From contig NC_019904.1 of NCBI RefSeq assembly GCF_000325705.1, forward strand, positions 4,342,001 through 4,406,000: a stretch of 64,000 bases of DNA. Reading direction: 5' to 3'. The position numbers and the translations under genes were made by a program. The number at the start of each line of letters is the position of its first letter. The first letter of the stretch is position 1. Positions 8,794 through 36,342 of this stretch are shown in pieces. Origin of the DNA: Echinicola vietnamensis DSM 17526. Lineage in GTDB: Bacteria; Bacteroidota; Bacteroidia; Cytophagales; Cyclobacteriaceae. The notes beneath the pieces are model-generated. The model ran no database searches and was not told where the DNA came from. It saw nothing but the letters and a program-made list of their open reading frames with translations.

Positions 8794-10493
8794 ATACCTT
8801 GGGACTTGTATTTATGGTAGGCTCTGGCCAATCGCTCGTCGTATTTGTTTAACTTATAACCACGGCCGTTATATCCATAGGCAAAAGAAGCCCAATCGTA
8901 GTTTCCATGTTTTTCCTCGAAAATAAAGCTGATCAATGGTTTACCATCGAGCTTTTTGGTTTGGATAAAGGTCAAGAAATCCATAAAGTGGTAGCGTTCC
9001 GCCTCATGCTGCTTATGTTCAAAATCTTTCCAATCCTTATAATTTCTACCCTTGATAAAATGGTCCAGGTTTTCGCCCAAAATCTGGAAGAGTCCCCACG
9101 ACGTAGCATACACTGCTGCCTTATCGTTTACGCCTTGACAGATTTCTTTGGCCTTTTCCAACCGCTGGTATTCATCAGCCCCTAAGCGATAATGGTCTCT
9201 GGTCCACGAGGGGTAAACAATATCAGGAAATTGACGCTGCAAGTCTTCCAGTTCCTCTTGTGTCTTGCCTACCTTCGACAGCCAATACCAAAACTTATGT
9301 CCTTCAAAGAGAATCTTTGCCCTTCCATCCGGCAGGTGTCCTCTACCTGAAGATTCTACCGAAACGACTGCCTTCACCACTGGAAATGCCAGTTTTAGCT
9401 GTTTTTCCTGCCATAACTTCTCCAAGGCATCTTTTATTTCCTCATCGGCAAGCACTTTTTGGGTGATATTATCCCTGATCTGCACATAAGCTGAGCCCAT
9501 GGATTCCATCACTTCAGGTCCTTTAAGCAATGCATTCTTCAGACCTGTCAATGGCTTGGCCGTGCTTTCCGGCTGATTGATTTCTTTAAAAATCATATCC
9601 TCCTCTCGAAAGGCCTGATCATCAAGCCCTACCGGATCAGTGGTGGGAAAATCAAATGTTTGCGCGCTTGGAGATGGTGAAGGTGTTTGTGCGGTGGTGA
9701 GGTTTTGATCCTCTGCTTTCTTCTCAGCACTCGGTGCAGCATTCCAGCGATCCCGCAAATACTTCAAGGAACGGTCACCAAAATAAAAGGCAATCATCAT
9801 CAAAAATGCCGTTTCGAAAAACTCAAACTGCTTGGCCCTCAAGGCCATTTCTGCATTGGAAATATAGTCCATGCCATAACTGCTGACCAACAGTGACATC
9901 CCACCAATCAGCAGGGTGAAGGCAATCATGCCCCTCACGGTTCCTGGAGGCAGGCCAAAGGTCTGGCTGCGATAGGGATTGTACAAAGGCTCGGGGATTC
10001 CTGTGTCCACTTCCTGAACACCATAAGCACTCATTTCCTTGGCTTTAGCGATTTTTTCCCATTCTTCATCTGTGATGCCGTAATTGATATTATAAAAATA
10101 GACAGACCAAACAAAGTAGATCATGAACACCGCTATCCAGATTACCGTCATCAATAGTCCTACTATCCGATAAGGATTGCCTCCATCCAGATAGGCTAAA
10201 AGTCCATGCAAAATCCCCATTATCGTCAGCAATACAGCAAATATCACCGTTCCCTTAAAAAAGACATCGTGGTATTTATTCCGGTAAATTTTCCGTTTTT
10301 CTTCGGGAGTTCTAAAATACCGCACCAAAACTCCATAGATCATCCCCATTCCGACGACGATGATGATCCCTACGGCCAAAAACTCGAACCCTTCAAAAAT
10401 AGGGGCTACAAAAATACCCAAAAGCAGGATCATAACGACAATCGTTATGATCTGAATGATGGGGAGACGGTGTTTGGAGATAAACTGTATCAT
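8790..10493 (-). CDS. Polytopic membrane protein with C-terminal N-acetylmuramidase domain
   Basis: 567 residues. The N-terminal half has five or six hydrophobic segments (about 10-60, 78-100, 110-137, 185-205, 215-235), including TVRGMIAFTLLIGG. A Pro/Ser/Glu-rich linker follows (about 245-300). The C-terminal domain (about 365-567) looks like the N-acetylmuramidase family once called DUF3380: VVSVESSG with probable catalytic Glu380, ILFEGHKFW, SWGLFQILG and FAYGYNGRGY. Such domains cut the glycan chain of peptidoglycan and are common in phage lysis modules; here it is tethered to the membrane. It overlaps the DUF5675 gene upstream and the DUF4230 lipoprotein gene downstream by 4 nt each. 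Confidence 0.8.
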   Translation of the reverse strand: MIQFISKHRLPIIQIITIVVMILLLGIFVAPIFEGFEFLAVGIIIVVGMGMIYGVLVRYFRTPEEKRKIYRNKYHDVFFKGTVIFAVLLTIMGILHGLLAYLDGGNPYRIVGLLMTVIWIAVFMIYFVWSVYFYNINYGITDEEWEKIAKAKEMSAYGVQEVDTGIPEPLYNPYRSQTFGLPPGTVRGMIAFTLLIGGMSLLVSSYGMDYISNAEMALRAKQFEFFETAFLMMIAFYFGDRSLKYLRDRWNAAPSAEKKAEDQNLTTAQTPSPSPSAQTFDFPTTDPVGLDDQAFREEDMIFKEINQPESTAKPLTGLKNALLKGPEVMESMGSAYVQIRDNITQKVLADEEIKDALEKLWQEKQLKLAFPVVKAVVSVESSGRGHLPDGRAKILFEGHKFWYWLSKVGKTQEELEDLQRQFPDIVYPSWTRDHYRLGADEYQRLEKAKEICQGVNDKAAVYATSWGLFQILGENLDHFIKGRNYKDWKDFEHKQHEAERYHFMDFLTFIQTKKLDGKPLISFIFEEKHGNYDWASFAYGYNGRGYKLNKYDERLARAYHKYKSQGI

Positions 10494-11314
10494 AGGACGG
10501 CAATTTTACTTTTTTCGAACCAATCTTCGTTATGGATTTGGATGGTTACCTGCTCGTTGGACTGTAGCAGGCCATGTACTATTTTATAAAATCTTTTATA
10601 AGCCAGGGCGGATTGGGTAATAGCCCTGGGAAGTCCGGCACTTACCCCGTCGGCTATTAAAATACAACCACTGGTGTGTTGGTGATTATTTCCTATATGG
10701 ATATAAATGTGACTGAAATTTGGAACTTCCTTGATCTCCAAATGAAAGTCGAACCAGGGCATCCTATCCCTGTAATCTTCCGTTTTTGGGGTTAACTGTT
10801 TATTAAAATCAAGTGTATACTTCCCCGCAGGAATCCTGGTTTGATGTTTGATTTTCTCTGTCCTGAAAGTATCTTCAAGCGTATAAGCAAAGAACTTATT
10901 ACGAAGGAAAAGCAATCCCAAAGTGGTCTCTCCATCATCTATGTAGCGAAGTACGGTCACGGTTCCTCCTCCTAGAGACTCGCCTTGGGCTGTCGTGTCC
11001 TTTAGTCTCCCTTCCAATTGTTCGATTTTTTCCGATAATTGGGAAACCTCTGCGATATTAGGCTCCGCGGACTTTACTGCCGAAACTGGTTTGGGTGCCA
11101 CGGCTTCCTCTTTTGACTTTTCGTCTTTTGGCTTTTCTTCTTTTGAAAAGGCCTCTTTCAGGGATTGAAAGCCTTTTTCGGCCAATGCTACAATGTACCC
11201 GATAAATCCTACCAAATAGAGCCAAATCTTGGATATCAATGCAGGATTTGTAATAAAAACCAGGATCAATACCAATACCATTACAACGACCAAAAGTCCT
11301 AATAAACGTTTCAT
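10490..11314 (-). CDS. Membrane-anchored DUF5675 protein
   Basis: 274 residues and first gene of the four-gene operon. The N-terminus has two membrane segments (about 4-22 and 28-45). A Lys/Glu-rich, coiled-coil-like linker follows (about 55-110: SQLSEKIEQLEGRL). The C-terminal domain (about 118-270) matches DUF5675: TTLGLLFLRNKFFAYTLED, RIPAGKYTLDF, FSHIYIHIGNN, and the conserved GCI in HTSGCILI. DUF5675 proteins occur beside lysozymes in phage and phage-like modules, and the fold has been compared with L,D-transpeptidases. That comparison is from memory and the activity is unproven. It probably acts on the cell wall together with the muramidase. Confidence 0.75.
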   Translation of the reverse strand: MKRLLGLLVVVMVLVLILVFITNPALISKIWLYLVGFIGYIVALAEKGFQSLKEAFSKEEKPKDEKSKEEAVAPKPVSAVKSAEPNIAEVSQLSEKIEQLEGRLKDTTAQGESLGGGTVTVLRYIDDGETTLGLLFLRNKFFAYTLEDTFRTEKIKHQTRIPAGKYTLDFNKQLTPKTEDYRDRMPWFDFHLEIKEVPNFSHIYIHIGNNHQHTSGCILIADGVSAGLPRAITQSALAYKRFYKIVHGLLQSNEQVTIQIHNEDWFEKSKIAVL

Positions 11315-11555
11315 AGCATTTTTACCTTGAAAGCAGCTGAAGAAAAATAGTTGGAAAAGTTATCGCTAAGTGATAAAGTAAAATTTAACTATTTAAAGCT
11401 ATATTTCAAATATATTAAGCCCTTTATTATCAATTATTTATAGACAAAGAAGTGTCCTGAAAAATAATCAGTATGAACGGTCATTGTGCCAGTACAAATG
11501 TTGCTATTTCTTTAAAAATGTCATAAAGCCTCAAGGGTCAAAACCTTCCTAAACA

Positions 11556-12524
11556 TCAAAACCAACGCTGATTGCGCATCCTTATATTTCTTGGCGTAAG
11601 GTAATAGCCGATGGAAATTTCATGGGAATTGTTCCTGTAAGAATCCAGCACGTTTAAGTTATGATCATAAGCATAGCCGATCCGCAAATTTGTCGTGGCA
11701 AAAAACTCAAGGATCATGGCAATGGAATTCCTATTACTGAGGTTATCCGGTAAATTTTCCTTGCCTAATTTCATATTGGACCGATAGGACCCGCCCAGCC
11801 ATATCCTTTCGTAAAACAAGAACATTGCATTTAAATCATAACTGGTAGGGGCTCCTTTGACTTCCTTGATCAAAAAGGATGGCTTGATTTGCACTTTTTC
11901 GGAAAGCGGAATCATCGCTCCTGCTGTCAGATAATAATGAAAATCATGATAGGCCAATGCTACATCTTCCCTTTCCAATGATTTTTTACCAATTAAGTTA
12001 TACATGCTTAGTCCAGCATAAAACCGTGGAGTATTGAAGAAAATGCCCGTGTTCATATTCGGCGTAAATAAGTTGACCCGGCCTTCCGGAAGTTGTGCAT
12101 CAGGATGATCATTGGGATCCAGCATAGAACCATCTATGGCGTACTCCGACACCCCTGCACTGACACCCAATCCCAAGTGCGATCGCATACCCGTTTGAAT
12201 ACGGTAAGCATAGGTCAGCAGAATGCCGTTGGTGGTGACCGGCCCAAGCCGATCACTCATAACTGAAAAACCAAACCCCATTTTGCCCTCATTGGCACTG
12301 AAATCCCCCGTTACGGTAAAGGTTTTAGGGGCACCTGGGAAATTAACCCATTGACTCCTGTAGGTAGATTGGACATAGGACTCCCCTTTATAACCTGCAT
12401 ATCCCGGATTGATGTGCAGCCCATTGAACATGTATTGGCTAAATTGGGGTAACTGCTGGGCAGAGACCATAGATGTCACCAAAAAGGCCAAAGAAAACGC
12501 TGTTATTTTAAAAATTCTTTTCAT
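11556..12524 (-). CDS. PorP/SprF family type IX secretion membrane protein
   Basis: 322 residues. A signal peptide (ending MVSAQQ, about 1-23) is followed by the hallmark start of this family: LPQFSQYMFNGLHINPGYAGYKG, SYRSQWV and FPGAPKTFTVTGDF. A predicted 14-strand-like outer-membrane barrel follows. In Flavobacterium johnsoniae SprF is needed to export the adhesin SprB, and genes of this family often sit next to proteins with a type B C-terminal domain. Here the gene begins 3 nt after the stop codon of the giant repeat protein, so it is almost surely co-transcribed and its dedicated partner. Confidence 0.93.
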   Translation of the reverse strand: MKRIFKITAFSLAFLVTSMVSAQQLPQFSQYMFNGLHINPGYAGYKGESYVQSTYRSQWVNFPGAPKTFTVTGDFSANEGKMGFGFSVMSDRLGPVTTNGILLTYAYRIQTGMRSHLGLGVSAGVSEYAIDGSMLDPNDHPDAQLPEGRVNLFTPNMNTGIFFNTPRFYAGLSMYNLIGKKSLEREDVALAYHDFHYYLTAGAMIPLSEKVQIKPSFLIKEVKGAPTSYDLNAMFLFYERIWLGGSYRSNMKLGKENLPDNLSNRNSIAMILEFFATTNLRIGYAYDHNLNVLDSYRNNSHEISIGYYLTPRNIRMRNQRWF

Positions 12525-12527
12525 TGC

Positions 12528-32021
<19,494 letters not shown>

Positions 32022-32033
32022 GTAACCGCCCTA

Positions 32034-33587
32034 TTAACCGCGTGTTGTTTGGTTAAAGTTTTGTGGGTATAGGTCACGGATGTTCTTATGGTTGGTGGTC
32101 ATGATATTTCTCAGAGCATGTTCGAGCCACTGTTGGGGATTGACGTCATGTAATTTACAGATGCCGAAGAAGGAATAGATCATGGCCGCCCTTTGGGCCG
32201 CTTTATGGGAGCCGGCAAACAGGTAGTTTTTTCTGCCGACCACCATTGATCTGATTTCCCTTTCCACGGGATTGTTGTCGATCTCCAGTTTACCGTCATA
32301 CAGGTAATTGGACAGTTCGGCCCATCTGTTTGCCGAGTAGAACAGGGCTTTTCTCAGCCCACTTTTGGGCAGGGCCTTGGGCAGCTGCTTCTTGATCCAC
32401 TCGGACATTTTGTTGATCACCGGCAAGGCCTCGTCCAAACGGAGCTTCTTGCGGTCTTCGGCAGAGAGGTTTTCCTTCTTGGCCTTTCTTTCCACATCGT
32501 AAAGCTTGCCGATAAAGCCCAGGGCCTCGGAAGCGGCCTTCTTGTTTTCCACCAAGGTCTCAAAAAACTTTCTCCTTGCATGTGCCCAACAGGCCAGGTG
32601 GGTGACCTGCTTATTGGCCACATAATGTTCGTACACGCCATATCCATCACTCTGCAGGTAGCCCTGAAAGTTTTCCAGTATGGCACTGGGGCCTTCCTTG
32701 CTCCGGGTAGGCCGGTAATCAAAGAGTACGGTGTTTTCCAAAGGGTTATGGTATACCCAGTAGTAACCCGTGTGGCAGGCGCCCTTCTTGTTGTCGCTGT
32801 CCAATACCCGGATGGTACTCTCGTCCACCATAAGATAGCCCATGGCCTTGGTGTCGTCCACCAGACAGTCGTACAGGGGTTCGAGTTTTTCCAGCCCCTG
32901 TTTCACCCATCCCTCAAGTGTGGTGGGCGCTATGGGGATCTTTTCCCGTTTGAAACGCTGCGCCTGCCGGTACAGCGGCATATGTTCCAGGTATTTCCTT
33001 GTAAGGATGTCGGTGAGCAGGCCGTAACCCGGGATGCCCTTTGGAATGGCCCTTTCCGGCAACAGGCCGATCTTTACCCCGGCACTGCTGTACCTGTCCT
33101 TTGGGGCATACTTATAGCGGATGTATCTTCTGCGGATATATTGGGCAGGGATATAGTCCAGCTCTTCGGTCACTTCCTTGCCGATACACTCCATGCCGGA
33201 AAGGTCCCCTTCCGGATGGATCTCGATCTCTTCCACGGGAAGGTGGTCGGGCAAGGGCTGTCTGCCCGTATGGGCGGGACGTTTCTTGCGGATGTATTCC
33301 ACCTTGCGGGAAAACCCTTCCTGCTGTTGCTGTTCTTGCTCTTGGTCAGGTTCAAAGGGCAGGGCCATCTGGTCCTTGTTCCCTAAAAAGCGCTCCCGCT
33401 TCTGGGCAAAGGACATGCGCTTGAACTTCTCGATCATCGCCAACAACTGCTTCTCATAAGCTTCTTTCTCGGCCAGGATACGTTCCTTCTCGGCTATCAC
33501 CCGCTCACGGTCGGCCACCTGTTGCTCTGACTTTTGCAGCAGGGCAAGCAGTTCGGCTTTGGTCAACTGGTCGAGTGGCTTTGACAT
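32034..33587 (-). CDS. tnpC: IS66 transposase (TnpC)
   Basis: 517 residues, normal for the family. An N-terminal heptad-rich helix (about 8-60: ALLQKSEQQVADRERVIAEK) is followed by the helix-turn-helix/zinc-binding part and a DDE catalytic core. Probable acidic residues are in MVDESTIRVLDSD, LQSDGYGVYE and the final DNNPVEREIRSMVVGRKNYLF block, which is an IS66 signature. The stop codon lies 12 nt inside the left end of the element. It catalyses movement of the element together with TnpA and TnpB. Confidence 0.93.
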   Translation of the reverse strand: MSKPLDQLTKAELLALLQKSEQQVADRERVIAEKERILAEKEAYEKQLLAMIEKFKRMSFAQKRERFLGNKDQMALPFEPDQEQEQQQQEGFSRKVEYIRKKRPAHTGRQPLPDHLPVEEIEIHPEGDLSGMECIGKEVTEELDYIPAQYIRRRYIRYKYAPKDRYSSAGVKIGLLPERAIPKGIPGYGLLTDILTRKYLEHMPLYRQAQRFKREKIPIAPTTLEGWVKQGLEKLEPLYDCLVDDTKAMGYLMVDESTIRVLDSDNKKGACHTGYYWVYHNPLENTVLFDYRPTRSKEGPSAILENFQGYLQSDGYGVYEHYVANKQVTHLACWAHARRKFFETLVENKKAASEALGFIGKLYDVERKAKKENLSAEDRKKLRLDEALPVINKMSEWIKKQLPKALPKSGLRKALFYSANRWAELSNYLYDGKLEIDNNPVEREIRSMVVGRKNYLFAGSHKAAQRAAMIYSFFGICKLHDVNPQQWLEHALRNIMTTNHKNIRDLYPQNFNQTTRG

Positions 33588-33625
33588 GCCCGAAAATAAA
33601 ACCTCCCGCTTATAAAACCATGGAC

Positions 33626-33654
33626 TTTTTTTCCACAGCCCCTGTGGAAAAAAA
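33626..33654. other. Perfect 13-bp hairpin inside the IS66 element
   Basis: T7CCACAG at 33626-33638 and CTGTGGA7 at 33642-33654 form a perfect stem with a CCC loop. It lies in the 170-nt gap between tnpB and tnpC, with a T run on either strand, so it could end or slow transcription before tnpC or block read-through from outside. Confidence 0.6.
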
Positions 33655-33757
33655 CCTCAGGAGATGATTTCGGCCATTCTGGCTTCAAAAAGCTGTCCGT
33701 AGGACTAACAGAAGGGCATACAGCCCCGAAAAGCTGAACACGGGTCAGTAAAAAAAA

Positions 33758-34099
33758 TCAACCGGGGATATACCGGGGACGCTGCCGGTAGCCTTCCACC
33801 TGGATGCCCGCGACCATCAGCACCAGTTCGGGCCAATCCAGCACGCCGTCACCCCTGTCCTCCGGGAGCAGGAAAGTGCCTTTTTCCAATCGTTTGTAAT
33901 AGACCACGAAACCGCCCTTCTCCCAGTGCAGGAGTTTGATCAGGTTGCGGTGGCGGTTGACAAAGACGAACACTTCCCCGGAGACCGGGTCACGGTCCAG
34001 TTCATTGGTGACGATCCCGGAAAGCCCGTTGAACCCTTTGCGCATGTCAACCGGGCTGCGGTACAGGAAATATTGGTGGTGGGAGCCCAGCGAAAACAT
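33758..34099 (-). CDS. tnpB: IS66 accessory protein TnpB
   Basis: 113 residues from the ATG at 34099. This start was chosen because family members begin a few residues before YLYRxPVDMRKGFxGL, seen here as FLYRSPVDMRKGFNGL; a longer open frame upstream is only an overlap with tnpA. Other family marks are GEVFVFVNRHRNLIKLLHWEKGGFVVYYKRLE. The ATG shares one base with the tnpA stop (TGATG), indicating translational coupling. Required for transposition in characterised IS66 elements; its biochemical role is not settled. Confidence 0.92.
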   Translation of the reverse strand: MFSLGSHHQYFLYRSPVDMRKGFNGLSGIVTNELDRDPVSGEVFVFVNRHRNLIKLLHWEKGGFVVYYKRLEKGTFLLPEDRGDGVLDWPELVLMVAGIQVEGYRQRPRYIPG

Positions 34100-34404
34100 C
34101 AGTACAGCCTGATCAGGTTGGACAACAGCGATAGGTCCTCGGACGGCACCCGCAGCTTTACCCCGTTCGGGTACACCACTTCCACCGCCTCTGCAGGAAC
34201 ACTGCTGCCCTGGGTACGGACCGGTAGAAAACCAGTGGGTTCCCGGACCTGTTCCCCCGCCAGCTTTCGGTACCAATAATTGAACTTGGGATAACCGATC
34301 CCCTTTCGCGCACTGAAGGATTTCTGCGTCAGACCGCTGCTCTTGTACTCTTTGACAAGGGCGGCCATTTCTTCTTGTAGGTTCATCACTTTTGCTTTTT
34401 CCAC
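34099..34404 (-). CDS. tnpA: IS66 accessory protein TnpA
   Basis: 101 residues. Small helix-turn-helix protein of the IS66 orf1 type: MAALVKEYKSSGLTQKSFSARKGI, then FNYWYRKL, and a C-terminal VEVVYPNGVKLRVP strand pair typical of the family. First gene of the element, starting 53 nt inside its right end. Its stop codon overlaps the tnpB start. Confidence 0.9.
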   Translation of the reverse strand: MEKAKVMNLQEEMAALVKEYKSSGLTQKSFSARKGIGYPKFNYWYRKLAGEQVREPTGFLPVRTQGSSVPAEAVEVVYPNGVKLRVPSEDLSLLSNLIRLY

Positions 34405-34457
34405 AAAGCTATGCGGTCAAAACACGCCATGAAACATGTACTTTATAAGGTGGTTAC

Positions 34458-34797
34458 CGAACAATCATAGATTTCAGCACTGTAAAGTCACGACACTCAG
34501 GAATATACCTCCTCCTCCTTTTGCTCGGAATTGGAACGACTGGTTTTGCGCTCTATAGCAGGTACCCTGAACGTACGCGAAAAATATTAGGACTAAAATG
34601 AATCGGCTGATCGCAATTGTGATGAATGAATGGGGCTTCATCGGTAAAGATATTTTCTTGGTGATTGAAAAGTCCGCCACAAGTTTTAACTTTAAATCAA
34701 GGCGTGGATCTGTGAAAGAGGAAGGATCCGTGCCTTCTAATCCGCACTCATTATAGCAGGTCATTGTTCGTAACTCTGAAAAAATTCCCGAACGATA
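34458..34797. other. Gene-poor gap between IS66 and the AraC gene
   Basis: 340 nt. A 116-residue open frame on the minus strand (34474-34824) with one hydrophobic stretch runs through it and overlaps the start of the AraC gene. I do not support it as a gene: it has no clear start signal and no recognised domain. Nothing else is seen. Confidence 0.4.
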
Positions 34798-35613
34798 ATG
34801 GATTATCAAACATACGAACCACATATAGACTTAAAATCGCTTGTGAGTTGTTATTGGACTTTGGAAGTACCAATGCAAAACGAACCGCAAAAACAACGAA
34901 TCGTACCGGATGGCTGTATTGAAATGGCATTTATTCTCGGAGACGATATAAAACGGTACACTTCCGAAAATAAATTTATACTACAACCTCGTGCAATGGT
35001 GCTCGGACAAACAGTTGAACCTTTTTTCATTGAGCCAACAGGATTTGTCAAAACATTTGCTATTCGATTTTATCCTTATGGATTTGCCAACTTTGTATAT
35101 AAACCAATCCCAAATTTGGTAAATAAAGAAACACCATTAAATCAACTTTTTGAAGTAGAAACAGTAACTGATTTAGAGCAAAAAATAATCAAAGCAAAAA
35201 ACACGGAAGAGCGAATAAACATTATCGAAAAATTTCTTTTGGACAAGCTTAATGATGAAAAAACGATTAATGCAATTGTAAAAAACACCGTAGATTCCTT
35301 GTTATCGACAAACGGAAAAGCTTCAATAACCTCAATTTTTAAAGATGAACCTTCAAAACGAAGACAACTCGAAAGAAACTTCAAAAAACAAATTGGTTTA
35401 AGCCCTAAAAAATTAGGAAAGCTAATTCGCCTACAAACTGCTTTAAAAATGTTACTCAACCAACAGTCGGAAAACCTGACCGACATTGCCCATAACAGTG
35501 AATATTTTGACCAGGCACATTTTATAAAAGACTTTAGAGAGTTTACAGGAATAAACCCCAAAGAGTTTATTGCTCACGAAAGTTTTGCTCTTTCAGCCCT
35601 TTTTTATAAATAA
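34798..35613 (+). CDS. AraC family transcriptional regulator
   Basis: 271 residues. The N-terminal domain (about 1-150) is of the DUF6597 kind: SCYWTLEVP, RIVPDGCIEMAFIL, GQTVEPFFIEPTGFVKTFAIRFYPYG. The C-terminal AraC DNA-binding domain (about 165-260) has two helix-turn-helix units, including KKQIGLSPKKLGKLIRLQTAL and DIAHNSEYFDQAHFIKDFREFTGINPKEF (family signature). It is markedly more AT-rich than the flanking IS66 element. The VOC gene starts 73 nt downstream on the same strand and is a plausible target or partner. Confidence 0.9.
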   Translation: MDYQTYEPHIDLKSLVSCYWTLEVPMQNEPQKQRIVPDGCIEMAFILGDDIKRYTSENKFILQPRAMVLGQTVEPFFIEPTGFVKTFAIRFYPYGFANFVYKPIPNLVNKETPLNQLFEVETVTDLEQKIIKAKNTEERINIIEKFLLDKLNDEKTINAIVKNTVDSLLSTNGKASITSIFKDEPSKRRQLERNFKKQIGLSPKKLGKLIRLQTALKMLLNQQSENLTDIAHNSEYFDQAHFIKDFREFTGINPKEFIAHESFALSALFYK

Positions 35614-35656
35614 TCCAGGTGTCGCATTTTTACAATTTTAACCGACTTTCAGCTAT

Positions 35657-35664
35657 TAGTTTTG
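35657..35664 (+). promoter_or_regulatory. Possible -7 promoter element for the VOC gene
   Basis: TAGTTTTG matches the Bacteroidota -7 consensus TAnnTTTG and lies 22 nt before the ATG at 35687. No convincing TTG-type -33 box was found, so this is tentative. Confidence 0.35.
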
Positions 35665-35686
35665 TTCTGTTGAAAACAAACTAGAA

Positions 35687-36181
35687 ATGAAAGAAAAAAA
35701 TTTTATCGCAATTATTGCCTTAACATTCGGTATTATGTCTTGTAGAAACGAAAATTCTTCAACTCCCGACCACAGGCCCACCCAAGAAACAAATACAAAA
35801 AGCATAAATAATATGAGCAGTTACATCTCAATTTTTGAAATTCCTGCAACGGACATTTCACGAGCCATCAACTTTTACAAAGAAATTTTAGTAGTGGATA
35901 TTGAAAAATTAGAATTTCCAGAAATGGAAATGGGCCTGTTCCCTTACCAAGACCAGATGGTAACAGGAGTTATTATGAAAGGTGAAGGTTACGAACCTTC
36001 TGCCAACGGAGTAACTATTTACCTGAATGGAGGAGATAATTTGCAAACCATTCTTGATAAAGTAGAAAACAACGGTGGAAAAATTATTGTTCCTAAAACA
36101 CCTCACACAGACGAAAGTGGATTTTTTGCTATTTTTCACGACTCGGAGGGAAACAAAATCGGACTTCATTCGCCAAATTAG
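35687..36181 (+). CDS. VOC (glyoxalase-fold) family lipoprotein
   Basis: 164 residues. The C-terminal 120 residues are a VOC domain: SYISIFEIPATDISRAINFY, the MGLFPYQ strand, a GVTIYLNGGDNLQTIL half-module and the closing FFAIFHDSEGNKIGLHSPN. Family members of this type usually start at the equivalent of Met43 (nt 35813). Here the first ATG adds a lipoprotein signal with lipobox IMSC (Cys at about 19) and a Ser/Thr/Pro linker, so the domain appears exported. Metal ligands are not certain, and the reaction is unknown. The AraC gene is directly upstream. Confidence 0.82.
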   Translation: MKEKNFIAIIALTFGIMSCRNENSSTPDHRPTQETNTKSINNMSSYISIFEIPATDISRAINFYKEILVVDIEKLEFPEMEMGLFPYQDQMVTGVIMKGEGYEPSANGVTIYLNGGDNLQTILDKVENNGGKIIVPKTPHTDESGFFAIFHDSEGNKIGLHSPN

Positions 36182-36204
36182 GAAAAAGAACGAATGCACA
36201 GCAA

Positions 36205-36316
36205 TGTGTATAAGCAATAGCGGTTTGAGTGCCCACTCGAACCGTTTTTGCATTTAATTAAGTATCTTGTAAACTGAAAAGTTTGGGCTTCAAATATTCG
36301 CTACTGCTTATATACA
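36205..36316. repeat. Long imperfect palindrome between VOC and DUF5694 genes
   Basis: GTATAAGCAATAGCG (about 36208-36222) is an imperfect inverse of CGCTACTGCTTATATACA (36299-36316). Between the arms sits the terminator hairpin at 36221. The shape, long arms around a short inner stem and ending close to a GTTAGC core, resembles an integron attC or similar cassette border. Confidence 0.55.
36221..36249 (+). terminator. Rho-independent terminator after the VOC gene
   Basis: CGGTTTGAGTG (36221-36231) pairs with CACTCGAACCG (36234-36244) with one mismatch and a CC loop, followed by T5. It is 40 nt after the VOC stop codon. Confidence 0.75.
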
Positions 36317-36318
36317 AA

Positions 36319-36330
36319 CTGTTAGCGGTA
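36319..36330 (+). repeat. Left inverted border of the DUF5694 gene
   Basis: CTGTTAGCGGTA; its reverse complement TACCGCTAACAG matches 11 of 12 bases of the sequence just after the gene (37187-37198). It lies 12 nt before the chosen start codon. Confidence 0.55.
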
Positions 36331-36342
36331 ATTAAACACAAA

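Larger units (their letters stand above)
32022..34457 (-). mobile_element. IS66-family insertion sequence (2436 bp)
   Basis: Three minus-strand genes in the standard tnpA-tnpB-tnpC order. The ends are imperfect inverted repeats: GTAACCGCCCTATTAA from 32022, and GTAACCACCTTATAAA reading inward from 34457 (13 of 16 identical). Size is normal for the family. The 8 nt flanking each side (catttact on the left, cgaacaat on the right) do not match, so no target duplication is visible. The genes look intact, so the element may still be active. Confidence 0.88.

Noticed and set aside
32580..33386. 268-residue plus-strand open frame
   Set aside because: Lies entirely antisense to the IS66 transposase, whose family match is clear; no domain or start signal of its own.
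34474..34824. 116-residue minus-strand open frame beside the IS66 right end
   Set aside because: Overlaps the start of the AraC gene, has no credible start and no recognised domain, so not called as a gene.
36283..36342. N-terminal extension of the DUF5694 protein
   Set aside because: Encoded by the palindromic border DNA and placed before a good lipoprotein signal, so the ATG at 36343 was preferred.
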